The notes under the pieces were generated by a model. It was not told the DNA's origin, ran no database searches, and saw only the letters and a program-made list of their open reading frames with translations. Shown here in pieces: positions 8,958-19,819 of a stretch of DNA of 64,000 nucleotides. Position 1 is the first letter of the stretch. Each line of letters starts with the position of its first letter. A program made the position numbers and the translations under genes. Source of the DNA: Mycolicibacterium iranicum (lineage in GTDB: Bacteria > Actinomycetota > Actinomycetes > Mycobacteriales > Mycobacteriaceae); NCBI RefSeq assembly GCF_002101705.1, contig NZ_LQPC01000047.1, positions 124,001 through 188,000 of the forward strand. The letters are read 5' to 3'.

Positions 8958-9434
8958 CTATTCGCTGCCGCCGGGGAAGGCGACGGTGACCGTCTTGTCG
9001 CCGCGGATGACGCGCCACTGGGCGGCGGTGACGGCGCATTCGGACACCGCCGTCACCCCGAACGCGCGCACACTCTGGTCGGTCGCCTGCTCGACGACGG
9101 CACGCCACGCCACGGCGGCATCCTCTTCCATCCGGACCGCGAGATTGGTGGCGTCGGCCGAGCTGTCGATCTCCATAGGCATCTGATAGCCCGCAGCCGG
9201 CACCGCCACGGCGAAGCCCTGCTGCTCAGCCAGCTCGATGGCCGCCTCGCGGCGCGCGCGATGCTCGGCGATGGCTGTGGACACCAGGTAGTTGACCTCG
9301 GGTACGGAGTGCGCCGACACGACGCCGTATCCGTAGATCGTGGCGTGCTCAGTGGCGATCGCGTCGAAGAGGGCAGCCGCAGCGGAGTCCTCCGGACGCG
9401 CCGGCATGGTGGAATCGGGTTCGGGAGAGGTCAT
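8958..9434 (-). CDS. DUF4439 ferritin-like protein
   Basis: The 158-residue protein has several alanine- and glutamate-rich helices, with an N-terminal ALFDAIATEHATIYGYG segment typical of the DUF4439 ferritin-like family. Metal binding has been proposed for this fold but no activity is established. It corresponds in place to Rv2844. ATG 9434 overlaps the stop of the lipoprotein gene by 4 bases, so the two are probably translated as a pair. No signal peptide is seen. Confidence 0.82.
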   Translation of the reverse strand: MTSPEPDSTMPARPEDSAAAALFDAIATEHATIYGYGVVSAHSVPEVNYLVSTAIAEHRARREAAIELAEQQGFAVAVPAAGYQMPMEIDSSADATNLAVRMEEDAAVAWRAVVEQATDQSVRAFGVTAVSECAVTAAQWRVIRGDKTVTVAFPGGSE

Positions 9435-9949
9435 TGCCCCGTCCCGGCGAGCGCGACGGCGTACGCGGCGGTGCACGACGCGGCGATCGAGGCGAGCAGG
9501 CCCGCTCGGTACCCCGACAGCGCACCCGCGGCCTGCGTTGCGCTGTCGGCCGACGCGCGCAGCGCCCCGGTCACGTCCTCGGCTTTCGGTGCGGGCACCG
9601 ACGGCGATGTCGTGGTCGTCGGGACGGGACTCGCCGTCGTGCTGGCAGTGGGCGCCGGGTGGCCCGTCATCCGCACGATCTCCTCCGACAGCGCCTCGGC
9701 GTGGGCGGCACGTTGGGCGGCGATGTCGGTCAGTACGTCGGCCAGCCGTCCGCGGACGGTCTCGGCGACGTCGGAGGCCAGTTCGGCATCGGATCGCGCC
9801 CGGTCCAGCGCGGTGGTGAGATCGTCGAGGTCCGGCGGAGGAGGCGGGTCTGCGCAACCTGCCGCGGTGACCGAGAGCGCTGCCAGCGCAGCCGCCCCGA
9901 CGAGCACACGTCGACGGCTTACGGTCGGCGGTCTCGGCACGTGCCACAT
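9431..9949 (-). CDS. Alanine-rich lipoprotein of unknown function
   Basis: From ATG 9949 the product is 172 residues. It begins with a basic stretch (SRRRVLV), a hydrophobic segment and a lipobox VTAAGC near residue 32, so it should be an exported lipoprotein; the arginine cluster could suit Tat export. The rest is helical, followed by a Thr/Pro/Ser-rich linker (TTTTSPSVPAP region) and another helical part. In place it corresponds to Rv2843. The frame is open upstream to 10102, but the signal sequence fixes the start. It is coupled to the DUF4439 gene. Confidence 0.78.
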   Translation of the reverse strand: MWHVPRPPTVSRRRVLVGAAALAALSVTAAGCADPPPPPDLDDLTTALDRARSDAELASDVAETVRGRLADVLTDIAAQRAAHAEALSEEIVRMTGHPAPTASTTASPVPTTTTSPSVPAPKAEDVTGALRASADSATQAAGALSGYRAGLLASIAASCTAAYAVALAGTGQ

Positions 9950-10117
9950 CCTGCCATCCGTCCGTCGCGGGGTCGCAGAACCCACTTCCCCGACAGCCGG
10001 TCGGCGGTGCGCGCTTTTCGTTATTTGTCTAGGCCACGCTGGCGTATCGTGGGGAGTCGGATTCGCAGGGCCCTCCCTGCGCACCGTGTCCGGACAACTC
10101 AAGACGAGGAGCTCGCC

Positions 10118-10648
10118 GTGGCGGAGCGGTCTACGGGATTACCGTCGCAACGACAGGTGATCGAACTTCTCGACGGGTCGTTCGCGCGCGCGGGCTACGA
10201 CATCGAAGACGTGGTGATCGACGCCGCCGCCCGCCCGCCGCGCATCACGGTGGTGGCCGACGGCGACCGCGGTCTGGACCTCGACTCCGTTGCCGAACTG
10301 TCGAGAATTGCTTCCGAGTTGCTCGACGAACTGGACTCACCGCCCTATGTGCTCGAGGTGTCCTCGCCCGGGGTGGACCGCCCGCTGACCAGCGAAAAGC
10401 ACTACCGCAGGGCGCGGGGTCGGCTAGCGGAGTTGACCCTGGCTGATGGGTCGAGCCTGATCGGACGGATCGGTCAGCTGGGCGACGGGACCGTCGGCGT
10501 CGTCGTGCGTGAACCGCGCAAGAACCCCGAGGTGCGCGAGATCGCACTCGATGCCATAACCAAAGCTGTTGTCCAGGTGGAGTTTTCACCGCCGAGTCCA
10601 CGCGAGTTGGAACTGGCCGGTGTCTCCGGAGAGGATGCCCGACCGTGA
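10118..10648 (+). CDS. rimP: Ribosome maturation factor RimP
   Basis: The 176-residue protein assists 30S subunit maturation. It has the RimP N-terminal domain (IDAAARPPRITVVADGD-type strands, YVLEVSSPGVDRPL motif near residue 85) and a C-terminal Sm-like barrel. GTG 10118 is chosen because a gagga sequence at about 10105-10110 precedes it and the product then matches mycobacterial RimP in length. The open frame further upstream crosses the divergent lipoprotein gene and has no homology. The stop overlaps nusA by 4 bases. Confidence 0.92.
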   Translation: MAERSTGLPSQRQVIELLDGSFARAGYDIEDVVIDAAARPPRITVVADGDRGLDLDSVAELSRIASELLDELDSPPYVLEVSSPGVDRPLTSEKHYRRARGRLAELTLADGSSLIGRIGQLGDGTVGVVVREPRKNPEVREIALDAITKAVVQVEFSPPSPRELELAGVSGEDARP

Positions 10649-11706
10649 ACATCGATATGGCGGCACTGCACGCGATCGAGGCCGACAAGGGGATCACCGT
10701 CGACGTCGTCGTCGAAACGATCAAATCGGCTCTGCTGACTGCATATCGGCACACCGAGGGGCACGAGGCGGACGCCCGCATCGACATCGACCGCAAGACC
10801 GGCGTTGTCAAGGTGATGGCCAGGCAAACCGACGAAGACGGCAACGTGTTGCACGAATGGGACGACACCCCAGAGGGTTTCGGTCGCATCGCCGCGACGA
10901 CCGCCCGTCAGGTCATCCTGCAGCGCCTCCGCGACGCCGAGAACGAGAAGAATTACGGCGAATTCTCCGCCAGGGAGGGCGACATCGTCGCCGGTGTGAT
11001 CCAGCGCGATGCCCGCGCCAATGCCCGCGGTCTGGTCGTCGTGCGGATGGGAAGCGAGACCAAGGGTTCGGAGGGCGTCATCCCCGCCGCCGAGCAGGTG
11101 CCCGGCGAACGCTACGAACACGGCGACCGGCTGCGCTGCTACGTCGTCGGCGTCACCCGCGGCGCGCGTGAGCCGCTCATCACGCTGTCGCGCACCCACC
11201 CGAACCTGGTGCGCAAACTGTTCTCGCTGGAGGTGCCCGAGATCGCCGACGGATCGGTGGAAATCGTGGCAGTGGCCCGCGAGGCAGGGCATCGTTCCAA
11301 GATCGCGGTGGCGTCGCGGGCGCCCGGGCTGAACGCCAAGGGCGCCTGCATCGGTCCGATGGGACAGCGAGTGCGCAATGTGATGAGCGAGCTCTCCGGC
11401 GAGAAGATCGACATCATCGATTTCGACGAAGACCCCGCCAGGTTCGTGGCCAATGCTCTGTCGCCGGCCAAGGTGGTGTCGGTGACGGTGATCGACGCGG
11501 CGGCCCGTGCGGCCCGGGTGATCGTGCCGGACTTCCAGCTGTCGCTCGCGATCGGCAAGGAGGGTCAGAACGCGCGGCTGGCGGCGCGGCTCACCGGCTG
11601 GCGCATCGACATCCGCAGCGACGACGCCGCCGAGGGAGCGGACCCCCAGGCCTCGCGGCCGGCAGCGCGCCGCGATGCCCCGCACGGCGCGGTGGAGGAG
11701 CGCTGA
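10645..11706 (+). CDS. nusA: Transcription termination/antitermination protein NusA
   Basis: The 353-residue protein binds RNA polymerase and RNA. It has the NusA N-terminal domain (residues 1 to about 105), an S1 domain (from about GDIVAGVIQRD), and two KH domains with GACIGPMGQRVRNV and AIGKEGQNARLAARLTG. It lacks the acidic C-terminal repeats of E. coli NusA, as is usual in mycobacteria. The GTG start overlaps the rimP stop. The order rimP-nusA-ylxR-infB-rbfA is the classic operon. Confidence 0.97.
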   Translation: MNIDMAALHAIEADKGITVDVVVETIKSALLTAYRHTEGHEADARIDIDRKTGVVKVMARQTDEDGNVLHEWDDTPEGFGRIAATTARQVILQRLRDAENEKNYGEFSAREGDIVAGVIQRDARANARGLVVVRMGSETKGSEGVIPAAEQVPGERYEHGDRLRCYVVGVTRGAREPLITLSRTHPNLVRKLFSLEVPEIADGSVEIVAVAREAGHRSKIAVASRAPGLNAKGACIGPMGQRVRNVMSELSGEKIDIIDFDEDPARFVANALSPAKVVSVTVIDAAARAARVIVPDFQLSLAIGKEGQNARLAARLTGWRIDIRSDDAAEGADPQASRPAARRDAPHGAVEER

Positions 11707-11761
11707 CCAGCGAGGCCGGATCACCATCAGCACCGTTTTCCTCTCTGCGCCGTGGTGACGG

Positions 11762-11767
11762 TAGACT
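11762..11767 (+). promoter_or_regulatory. -10 element (TAGACT) upstream of ylxR
   Basis: The TANNNT box is 5 bases before GTG 11773 in the nusA-ylxR gap. If used, it would give an internal, leaderless transcript for ylxR-infB-rbfA. No -35 is obvious. Confidence 0.45.
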
Positions 11768-11772
11768 CAGCT

Positions 11773-12135
11773 GTGATCCAGCGCGAGACATCGGCTCGGA
11801 TGCGAAAAAGCACCTCCACCCCCGTTGGTGGCCCGGTGCGGACGTGCATCGGATGTCGTAAACGAGAGCTGGCCGTCGAACTGCTTCGGGTTGTCGCTGT
11901 CGACGGCGGGAACGGTCCTGGGAATGGTTCCAGCGCCGTGACCGTTGACGCGGCGAGAAAGCTTCCGGGGCGGGGTGCGTGGTTGCATCCCGATCCGGAA
12001 TGTCTGCAAGCGGCCGTTCGCCGGCGGGCATTCGGCCGAGCGTTGCGGATCACCGGTTCACCGGACATCACCGCGGTGTCAGAGCATTTCCCATCCCGGG
12101 AGGTGCCCGACGCGCACGGGCAACAGAACAGGTAA
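11773..12135 (+). CDS. YlxR family protein (putative RNA-binding)
   Basis: The 120-residue protein carries the YlxR signature TCIGCRKRE near residue 27 and GRGAWLHPD near residue 75, the fold described as a possible RNA-binding or nucleoid-associated protein. It sits between nusA and infB, the standard place. GTG 11773 is favoured over GTG 11752 because a TANNNT box lies just before it. The C-terminal 25 residues are not conserved. Function is unproven. Confidence 0.85.
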   Translation: MIQRETSARMRKSTSTPVGGPVRTCIGCRKRELAVELLRVVAVDGGNGPGNGSSAVTVDAARKLPGRGAWLHPDPECLQAAVRRRAFGRALRITGSPDITAVSEHFPSREVPDAHGQQNR

Positions 12136-12237
12136 GCGAAGAACATGAGCACACCGTGAAGCCCCGATGACCATGCGTCATAGCTAACCCGAGGCGCGGC
12201 GCCTACCACCGCTGTCGCCTCCTAGACAGGAGATGTA

Positions 12238-15000
<2,763 letters not shown>

Positions 15001-15495
15001 ATGCCAGATCCCGCGCGGGCCAAAAGGCTTGCCAAGCGGATTTCGACGTTGGTCGCGTCGGCGATCGAGTATGAGATCAAGGATCCTCGGCTCGCCGGCG
15101 TGACCATCACGGACGCGAAGGTCACCAACGACCTGCATGACGCGACGCTGTACTACACGGTGTTGGGGAGTTCCCTCGACGAGGAACCCGACTACGCCGG
15201 GGCCGCCGCGGCGCTCGAGAGCGCCAAAGGTGTGCTGCGCACCAGGGTCGGAGCCTCGCTGGGAGTGCGGTTCACCCCGACACTGGCGTTCGCCCGGGAC
15301 ACCGTGCCCGACGCCGCCCACCGCATGGAGGAGCTGCTGGCCCGGGCGAGGGCGGCAGATGAGGATTTGGCGAGAGTTCGTCAGGGTGCCAAGCACGCAG
15401 GCGATGCCGACCCTTACCGTGTAAGCGGGGTGGACGAGGCAACCGGGGGATCGACCGCAGAGGACATGCGTGGCTCCGACTCGCTCGATGACTGA
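15001..15495 (+). CDS. rbfA: Ribosome-binding factor A
   Basis: The 164-residue protein needed for 16S rRNA 5'-end maturation has the RbfA KH-like fold (LVASAIEYEIKDPRLAGVTIT near residue 20 and FARDTVPDAAHRMEELL near residue 97). About 45 C-terminal residues form an acidic, non-conserved tail. ATG 15001 follows the infB stop with no gap. The 3' end overlaps the start of the phosphoesterase gene. Confidence 0.95.
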   Translation: MPDPARAKRLAKRISTLVASAIEYEIKDPRLAGVTITDAKVTNDLHDATLYYTVLGSSLDEEPDYAGAAAALESAKGVLRTRVGASLGVRFTPTLAFARDTVPDAAHRMEELLARARAADEDLARVRQGAKHAGDADPYRVSGVDEATGGSTAEDMRGSDSLDD

Positions 15496-16474
15496 TGTGA
15501 CGACTGGCGCGGGCGCGCGTGCCGTGGACGCGTTCGGTGCTGCCGAGCTGCTGGCAGAAGCGGACAGCGTGAGCATCGTCTGTCACGTCTTCCCGGATGC
15601 CGACACCATCGGGGCCGGACTGGCACTGGCTCTGGTTCTCGAGCAGTCCGGCAAGGCGGTGCAGGTCAGTTTCGCCGAGCCGGACGAACTGCCCGAGTCC
15701 CTGCGTTCGCTGCCCGGCGGGCACCTGCTCGTTCCTCCGGCAACACTGCGTCGCGATGCCGACCTGCTCGTCACCGTCGACATCCCGAGCGTGAACCGAC
15801 TCGGTGCGCTGCGCGAACTCGCCGCCGGTGACCGCAACGTCCTCGTCATCGATCATCACGTCTCCAATCAGCTGTTCGGCAGCGCGAACTTCGTGGACAC
15901 CTCTGCTGACTCGACGACGATGCAGGTCGCCGAGCTGCTCGACGCATGGGGCAAACCGATCGACGTCGGGGTTGCGCACTGCCTGTACGCCGGGCTGACC
16001 ACCGATACCGGATCATTCCGCTGGGCCAGTGCCCGCGCGCACCGGCTGGCGGCCCGGTTGGTCGAGGCGGGCGTCGACAACGCGACGATCAGCCGGACGC
16101 TGCTCGACACCCATCCGTTCGCGTGGCTGCCGATGTTGTCGCGGGTGCTGGGGTCAGCCGAATTGATCCCCGACGCGCTCGACGGCCGCGGGTTCGTCTA
16201 TGCCGTGGTCGATCACGACGAGTGGGCCGCGGCCAGACCGGAAGAGGTCGAGAGCATCGTCGACATCGTCCGCACCACCCAGCAGGCCGAAGTGGCGGCG
16301 GTTTTCAAAGAGATTGAGCCGCAACGCTGGTCGGTGTCGATGCGCGCCAAGACCGTCGATGTGTCGGCAGTCGCCGCCGGTTTCGGCGGAGGCGGACACC
16401 GCCTGGCCGCGGGGTACTCGGCCACCGGGGCCGCCGCCGACGTCATCGCGGCATTGCGTGCGGCCCTTGGCTGA
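15470..16474 (+). CDS. nrnA: DHH-family oligoribonuclease / pAp phosphatase (NrnA type)
   Basis: The 334-residue two-domain phosphoesterase corresponds to mycobacterial Rv2837c, for which hydrolysis of nanoRNA, pAp and cyclic dinucleotides has been reported. The DHH domain has HVFPDADTIGAG and VIDHHVSN; the DHHA1 domain has GFGGGGHRLAAG. GTG 15470 is chosen because agagga lies 5 bases upstream; ATG 15488 is the alternative. It overlaps rbfA by 26 bases in another frame and overlaps the dinF start, so it belongs to the same operon. Confidence 0.92.
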   Translation: MAPTRSMTDVTTGAGARAVDAFGAAELLAEADSVSIVCHVFPDADTIGAGLALALVLEQSGKAVQVSFAEPDELPESLRSLPGGHLLVPPATLRRDADLLVTVDIPSVNRLGALRELAAGDRNVLVIDHHVSNQLFGSANFVDTSADSTTMQVAELLDAWGKPIDVGVAHCLYAGLTTDTGSFRWASARAHRLAARLVEAGVDNATISRTLLDTHPFAWLPMLSRVLGSAELIPDALDGRGFVYAVVDHDEWAAARPEEVESIVDIVRTTQQAEVAAVFKEIEPQRWSVSMRAKTVDVSAVAAGFGGGGHRLAAGYSATGAAADVIAALRAALG

Positions 16475-17786
16475 CGCCGTCGAACCGGCGAGCAGTCGGC
16501 GCATCGCCGCGCTGGCGTTCCCGGCACTGGGGGTTCTCGCGGCCGAACCCGTCTATCTCCTGTTCGATCTGGCTGTCATCGGTCGTCTCGGCGCGTTGAG
16601 CCTGGCCGGATTGGCCATCGGCGCACTTGTCATGGGAGTGCTCAGCTCTCAACTGACGTTTCTGTCGTACGGCACCACCGCTCGCGCCGCGCGGTTCTTC
16701 GGGGCGGGGGACCGCAGGGCAGCGGTCGAGGAGGGGGTACAGGCCACCTGGCTCGCGCTCGGGATCGGTGCCGCGATCGTGGCCGCCGTCCAGGTCACTG
16801 CCGTTCCGCTGGTGTCCGCGCTGGCCGCAGGTGGCGACATCGCCGACGCGGCGTTGCCGTGGGTGCGGATCGCCAGCCTGGCGGTGCCGGCGATCCTGAT
16901 CGCGGCCGCGGGGAACGGCTGGATGCGCGGCGTGCAGGACACGGTGCGGCCCTTGCGATATGTCGTCGTCGGTTTCGGGCTGTCGGCGCTGCTGTGTCCG
17001 GTCCTGGTCTTCGGATGGTTCGGAGCGCCCGAGCTCGGGCTGTCCGGGTCTGCGGTGGCGAACGTGGTGGGGCAGTGGTTGGCCGCCCTGTTGTTCTGCC
17101 GGGCGTTGTTCGTGGAGAAGGTGCCCCTGGGGGTGCGTCCGGCTGTGCTGCGCGCGCAGGTGGTGATGGGCCGCGATCTCATATTGCGAACCATGGCGTT
17201 CCAGGCGTGTTTCATCTCCGCCGGCGCGGTTGCGGCGCGCTTCGGAGCCGCGTCCGTGGCCGCGCACCAGGTGGTGCTTCAGCTGTGGAGTTTCCTTGCA
17301 CTCGTTCTGGATTCGCTCGCCATCGCCGCGCAGTCGCTGGTCGGTGCCGCGCTGGGCGCCGGGCAGTTGACGCACGCAAAGTCGGTGGCGTGGCGGGTGA
17401 CGATCTTTTCGACCGTCGCCGGGCTCGTCCTCGCCGCGGTGTTCGCGCTGGGGTCCTCGGTGATCCCATCGGTGTTCACGACCGATCGCTCGGTGCTCGA
17501 CGCGATCGGGGTGCCGTGGTGGTTCCTGGTGGGCATATTGCCCATTGCCGGAATCGTTTTCGCCGTCGACGGCGTGTTGCTGGGTGCGGGTGACGCGACG
17601 TTCATGCGCAATGCCACGGTGGCCAGTGCGCTGCTCGGCTTCCTACCGCTGATCTGGTTGTCGCTGGCCTACGGGTGGGGTCTGCTGGGGATCTGGGCGG
17701 GCCTGGCCACCTTCATGGTGTTGCGGCTGATCTTCGTGGGCTGGCGGGCTCTCTCCGGCCGCTGGCTGATACCCGGCACACGCTGA
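16458..17786 (+). CDS. dinF: MATE family efflux protein (DinF-like)
   Basis: The product is a membrane protein of about 442 residues with twelve hydrophobic segments and the MATE pattern: FPALGVLAAEPVYLLFDLAVIGRLG at the start and a second half beginning around residue 235 (MAFQACFISAGAVAARFG). It should export cations or drugs using an ion gradient. GTG 16458 overlaps the end of the phosphoesterase gene; TTG 16467 is an alternative. In mycobacteria dinF (Rv2836c) sits here, but downstream genes differ from M. tuberculosis, marking the start of the accessory region. Confidence 0.88.
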   Translation: MRPLADAVEPASSRRIAALAFPALGVLAAEPVYLLFDLAVIGRLGALSLAGLAIGALVMGVLSSQLTFLSYGTTARAARFFGAGDRRAAVEEGVQATWLALGIGAAIVAAVQVTAVPLVSALAAGGDIADAALPWVRIASLAVPAILIAAAGNGWMRGVQDTVRPLRYVVVGFGLSALLCPVLVFGWFGAPELGLSGSAVANVVGQWLAALLFCRALFVEKVPLGVRPAVLRAQVVMGRDLILRTMAFQACFISAGAVAARFGAASVAAHQVVLQLWSFLALVLDSLAIAAQSLVGAALGAGQLTHAKSVAWRVTIFSTVAGLVLAAVFALGSSVIPSVFTTDRSVLDAIGVPWWFLVGILPIAGIVFAVDGVLLGAGDATFMRNATVASALLGFLPLIWLSLAYGWGLLGIWAGLATFMVLRLIFVGWRALSGRWLIPGTR

Positions 17787-17802
17787 CGGTCCTGCGCCTC
17801 GT

Positions 17803-18414
17803 TCACGATCGGCGCTTGGCGCTGACTGCCCACACCGCTCTACGCCCGGCGCGGCGGCTATCAACTGCGACGTCGACCATGCCGGCCGAACGGCACAGGG
17901 CGGCAAAAGCTTCGGCCTGCCTCTCGGTCCAGCCGTGGCTCGCCACGCCGGTGGCACCGGGCGGTGACTGACGTTCGACGGCCAGAAGCCTTCCGCCGGG
18001 CGCCAGCACGCGCTGTGCTTGCGCGATTCCGGCGGAGACGTCCTGCCAGTGGTGCACCGTGGCAAGAGCCCAGATGACGGTTGCGGTACCGTCGGCGACG
18101 GGAAGCGCTTCGGCGGTGCCCTCGGCCCAGCGGATCCCTGTGTTCCGGCCGGAGACGAGCCGCGCAACGCGCAGCATCGACGCCGACGGTTCGACTCCGG
18201 TGACCCGAGCGCCCCTGCCCGCCGCCACCCGCGCGGCGGTTCCGGGACCGCAGCCGATGTCGACGACGTGGTCACCGGCGCCGATGCCGGTGAGCTCCTC
18301 GGCGAGCCTGGCACCGGCCCTACCGGTCAACAGGAACATGAGGGCGAACAGCGAGCCTGGCAACCCGGAGAAGCCGGGGTGATCGGCGTGGTGATTGACG
18401 GCGAGATCACTCAT
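17803..18414 (-). CDS. Class I SAM-dependent methyltransferase
   Basis: The 203-residue protein has a standard class I methyltransferase core: motif I VVDIGCGPGTAAR near residue 50, acidic VTGVEPSASML, and the post-I ALATVHHW and VLAPGGRLLAVE strands. Substrate cannot be read. It is divergent from a MerR gene 46 bases away, with a dyad between them, so it is likely the regulator's target. It converges with dinF, with 16 bases between the stops. Confidence 0.85.
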   Translation of the reverse strand: MSDLAVNHHADHPGFSGLPGSLFALMFLLTGRAGARLAEELTGIGAGDHVVDIGCGPGTAARVAAGRGARVTGVEPSASMLRVARLVSGRNTGIRWAEGTAEALPVADGTATVIWALATVHHWQDVSAGIAQAQRVLAPGGRLLAVERQSPPGATGVASHGWTERQAEAFAALCRSAGMVDVAVDSRRAGRRAVWAVSAKRRS

Positions 18415-18431
18415 GAGCACGACCTTGCCGG

Positions 18432-18447
18432 TTCAAGGCGGGTTGAA
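18432..18447. promoter_or_regulatory. Dyad TTCAA-N6-TTGAA between the methyltransferase and MerR genes
   Basis: The perfect 5-bp inverted repeat, centred between the divergent starts at 18414 and 18461, has the position and size expected of a MerR-family operator. The flanking ggttcaagg and ggttgaagtc extend it weakly. Assignment is by position only. Confidence 0.5.
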
Positions 18448-18460
18448 GTCAAATGGGGGA

Positions 18461-18892
18461 ATGGACCTGATCCCGATCGGCGAGGCGGCCGCTCGACTGC
18501 AGATGACGGCCTCGGCGTTGCGGTACTACGACGAGCGGGGGCTTGTCCGCCCGAGGTCGAGGATGTCCGGCCGCCGGATGTATGGCCGAGAAGAGCTGCG
18601 CCGCTTGGCATTCCTGAAGATCGTGCACCGGCTTGGGCTGCCGCTGGACACCGCGGCGGCGGTCCTCGATGCGCCGGGCGGACAGTGGCGCGGAAGCGTT
18701 CGCGAGCAGATCGCCGAGTTGGACAGGGTCATCGAACAAGCCAGGGCGGCCCAACAGTTCCTGACCCATGCGCTGAACTGCCCGACCGAGCATCCGGCGA
18801 GCGAGTGCCCGACCATGACGGGTGCGCTGGATCGTCTGGTTGCGGGAATGTCGGTGGAGGACCTGGCTGCAGAGCAGTCGAACGAGGGCTGA
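18461..18892 (+). CDS. MerR family transcriptional regulator
   Basis: The 143-residue protein has a MerR winged helix (IGEAAARLQMTASALRYYDERGL, residues 5-27), the RMSGRRMYG wing, and a dimerisation helix. The C-terminal tail has two cysteines in CPTEHPASECP, close to the region where MerR proteins bind effectors; thiol or metal sensing is possible but not shown. ATG 18461 has ggggga just upstream. It is divergent to the methyltransferase gene. Downstream lies a strong hairpin repeat, then the convergent ABC ATPase gene. Confidence 0.88.
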   Translation: MDLIPIGEAAARLQMTASALRYYDERGLVRPRSRMSGRRMYGREELRRLAFLKIVHRLGLPLDTAAAVLDAPGGQWRGSVREQIAELDRVIEQARAAQQFLTHALNCPTEHPASECPTMTGALDRLVAGMSVEDLAAEQSNEG

Positions 18893-18904
18893 CGCTCGAT
18901 CGCG

Positions 18905-18971
18905 GCGAACGCGCGCATCTGCACACGACACACCGGGGGAGGTGTGTGCAGACACGCGCGCTCGCGGTGCG
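18905..18971. terminator. Strong hairpin containing 27-bp dispersed repeat copy B
   Basis: Two 22-base arms (18905-18926 and 18944-18965) pair with three mismatches, all of which could be G:U in RNA, around a 17-base loop. The site lies between the convergent MerR and ABC ATPase genes and could end both transcripts. Bases 18945-18971 repeat exactly at 1242-1268. Confidence 0.65.
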
Positions 18972-18985
18972 GGCGGGGGGACGAA

Positions 18986-19813
18986 TCAGTCGGCGGCCGA
19001 GGTACTTCCGAGGAGATCACGCACCCGGTTTGCGACGGTGATGAACTCCGGCCGCTCCATCGTCTCGGCATAATCGCGCTCGGCGGGTAGCTCGACATCG
19101 AGGGTTTCGACGATGCGGCCCGGCCGCGGGCTCATCACGACGACCCGGTTGGCGAGGTAGACCGCCTCGGCGACCGAGTGGGTCACCAGCACCACTGTGG
19201 TGCCGGTTTCACGCCAGATGCGATGCAGTTCGACGTTCATCTTCTCGCGCGTGAGCGCGTCCAGAGCGCCGAACGGCTCGTCCATCAGCAGCACTCGCGG
19301 CTGGTGCAGCAGCGCCCGGCACAACGAAACACGTTGTTGCATACCGCCGGACAGTTCGTGAGGCAGTGCGTTCTCGAAACCGGTGAGGCCGGTCATCTCG
19401 ATGAGCTCGTCGCACCGCTGCTGCGCCGCCTGCCGGGGCATGCCCCGCATCTCGGCCTGCAGCAGGATGTTCTTGCGCACCGAACGCCATTCCAGCAGTG
19501 CCGCCCGCTGGAACACGTAGCCGATCTCGCGTTGCGGGCCGCGCACCTTCTCGCCGCGCAACAGGACCTCGCCCGCGGTCGCATCGGTGAGACCGGCGAC
19601 GACCTTCAGCAACGTCGACTTGCCGCAGCCCGACGGGCCCGCGATCGAGACGAACTCGCCGTCGGCGACCTGGAGATCGATGTCGTCGAGAGCGGTGACA
19701 TCGGCTCGCTTCGAGGAAAACCGCACGGTGAGGTCGCTTATCGTGATGGCCGAGGAACTCAGCGAAGTCGCGCCCGCCTCCGGCGGTGTGATGGTGGCAG
19801 TGGTCATTTTCAT
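18986..19813 (-). CDS. ABC transporter ATP-binding protein, NitT/TauT type
   Basis: The 275-residue ATPase has Walker A GPSGCGKST, Q-loop VFQRAALLEW, signature LSGGMQQR, Walker B VLLMDEPFG, D-loop ALDALT and H-loop VTHS. The ALLEWRSVRKN segment and SPRPGRIVETLDVELP tail are typical of the nitrate/sulfonate/taurine ATPases. It is the last gene of a three-gene importer operon, 6 bases after the binding-protein stop, with aggag before ATG 19813. Substrate is not predictable from this subunit. Confidence 0.92.
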   Translation of the reverse strand: MKMTTATITPPEAGATSLSSSAITISDLTVRFSSKRADVTALDDIDLQVADGEFVSIAGPSGCGKSTLLKVVAGLTDATAGEVLLRGEKVRGPQREIGYVFQRAALLEWRSVRKNILLQAEMRGMPRQAAQQRCDELIEMTGLTGFENALPHELSGGMQQRVSLCRALLHQPRVLLMDEPFGALDALTREKMNVELHRIWRETGTTVVLVTHSVAEAVYLANRVVVMSPRPGRIVETLDVELPAERDYAETMERPEFITVANRVRDLLGSTSAAD

Positions 19814-19819
19814 GATCTC

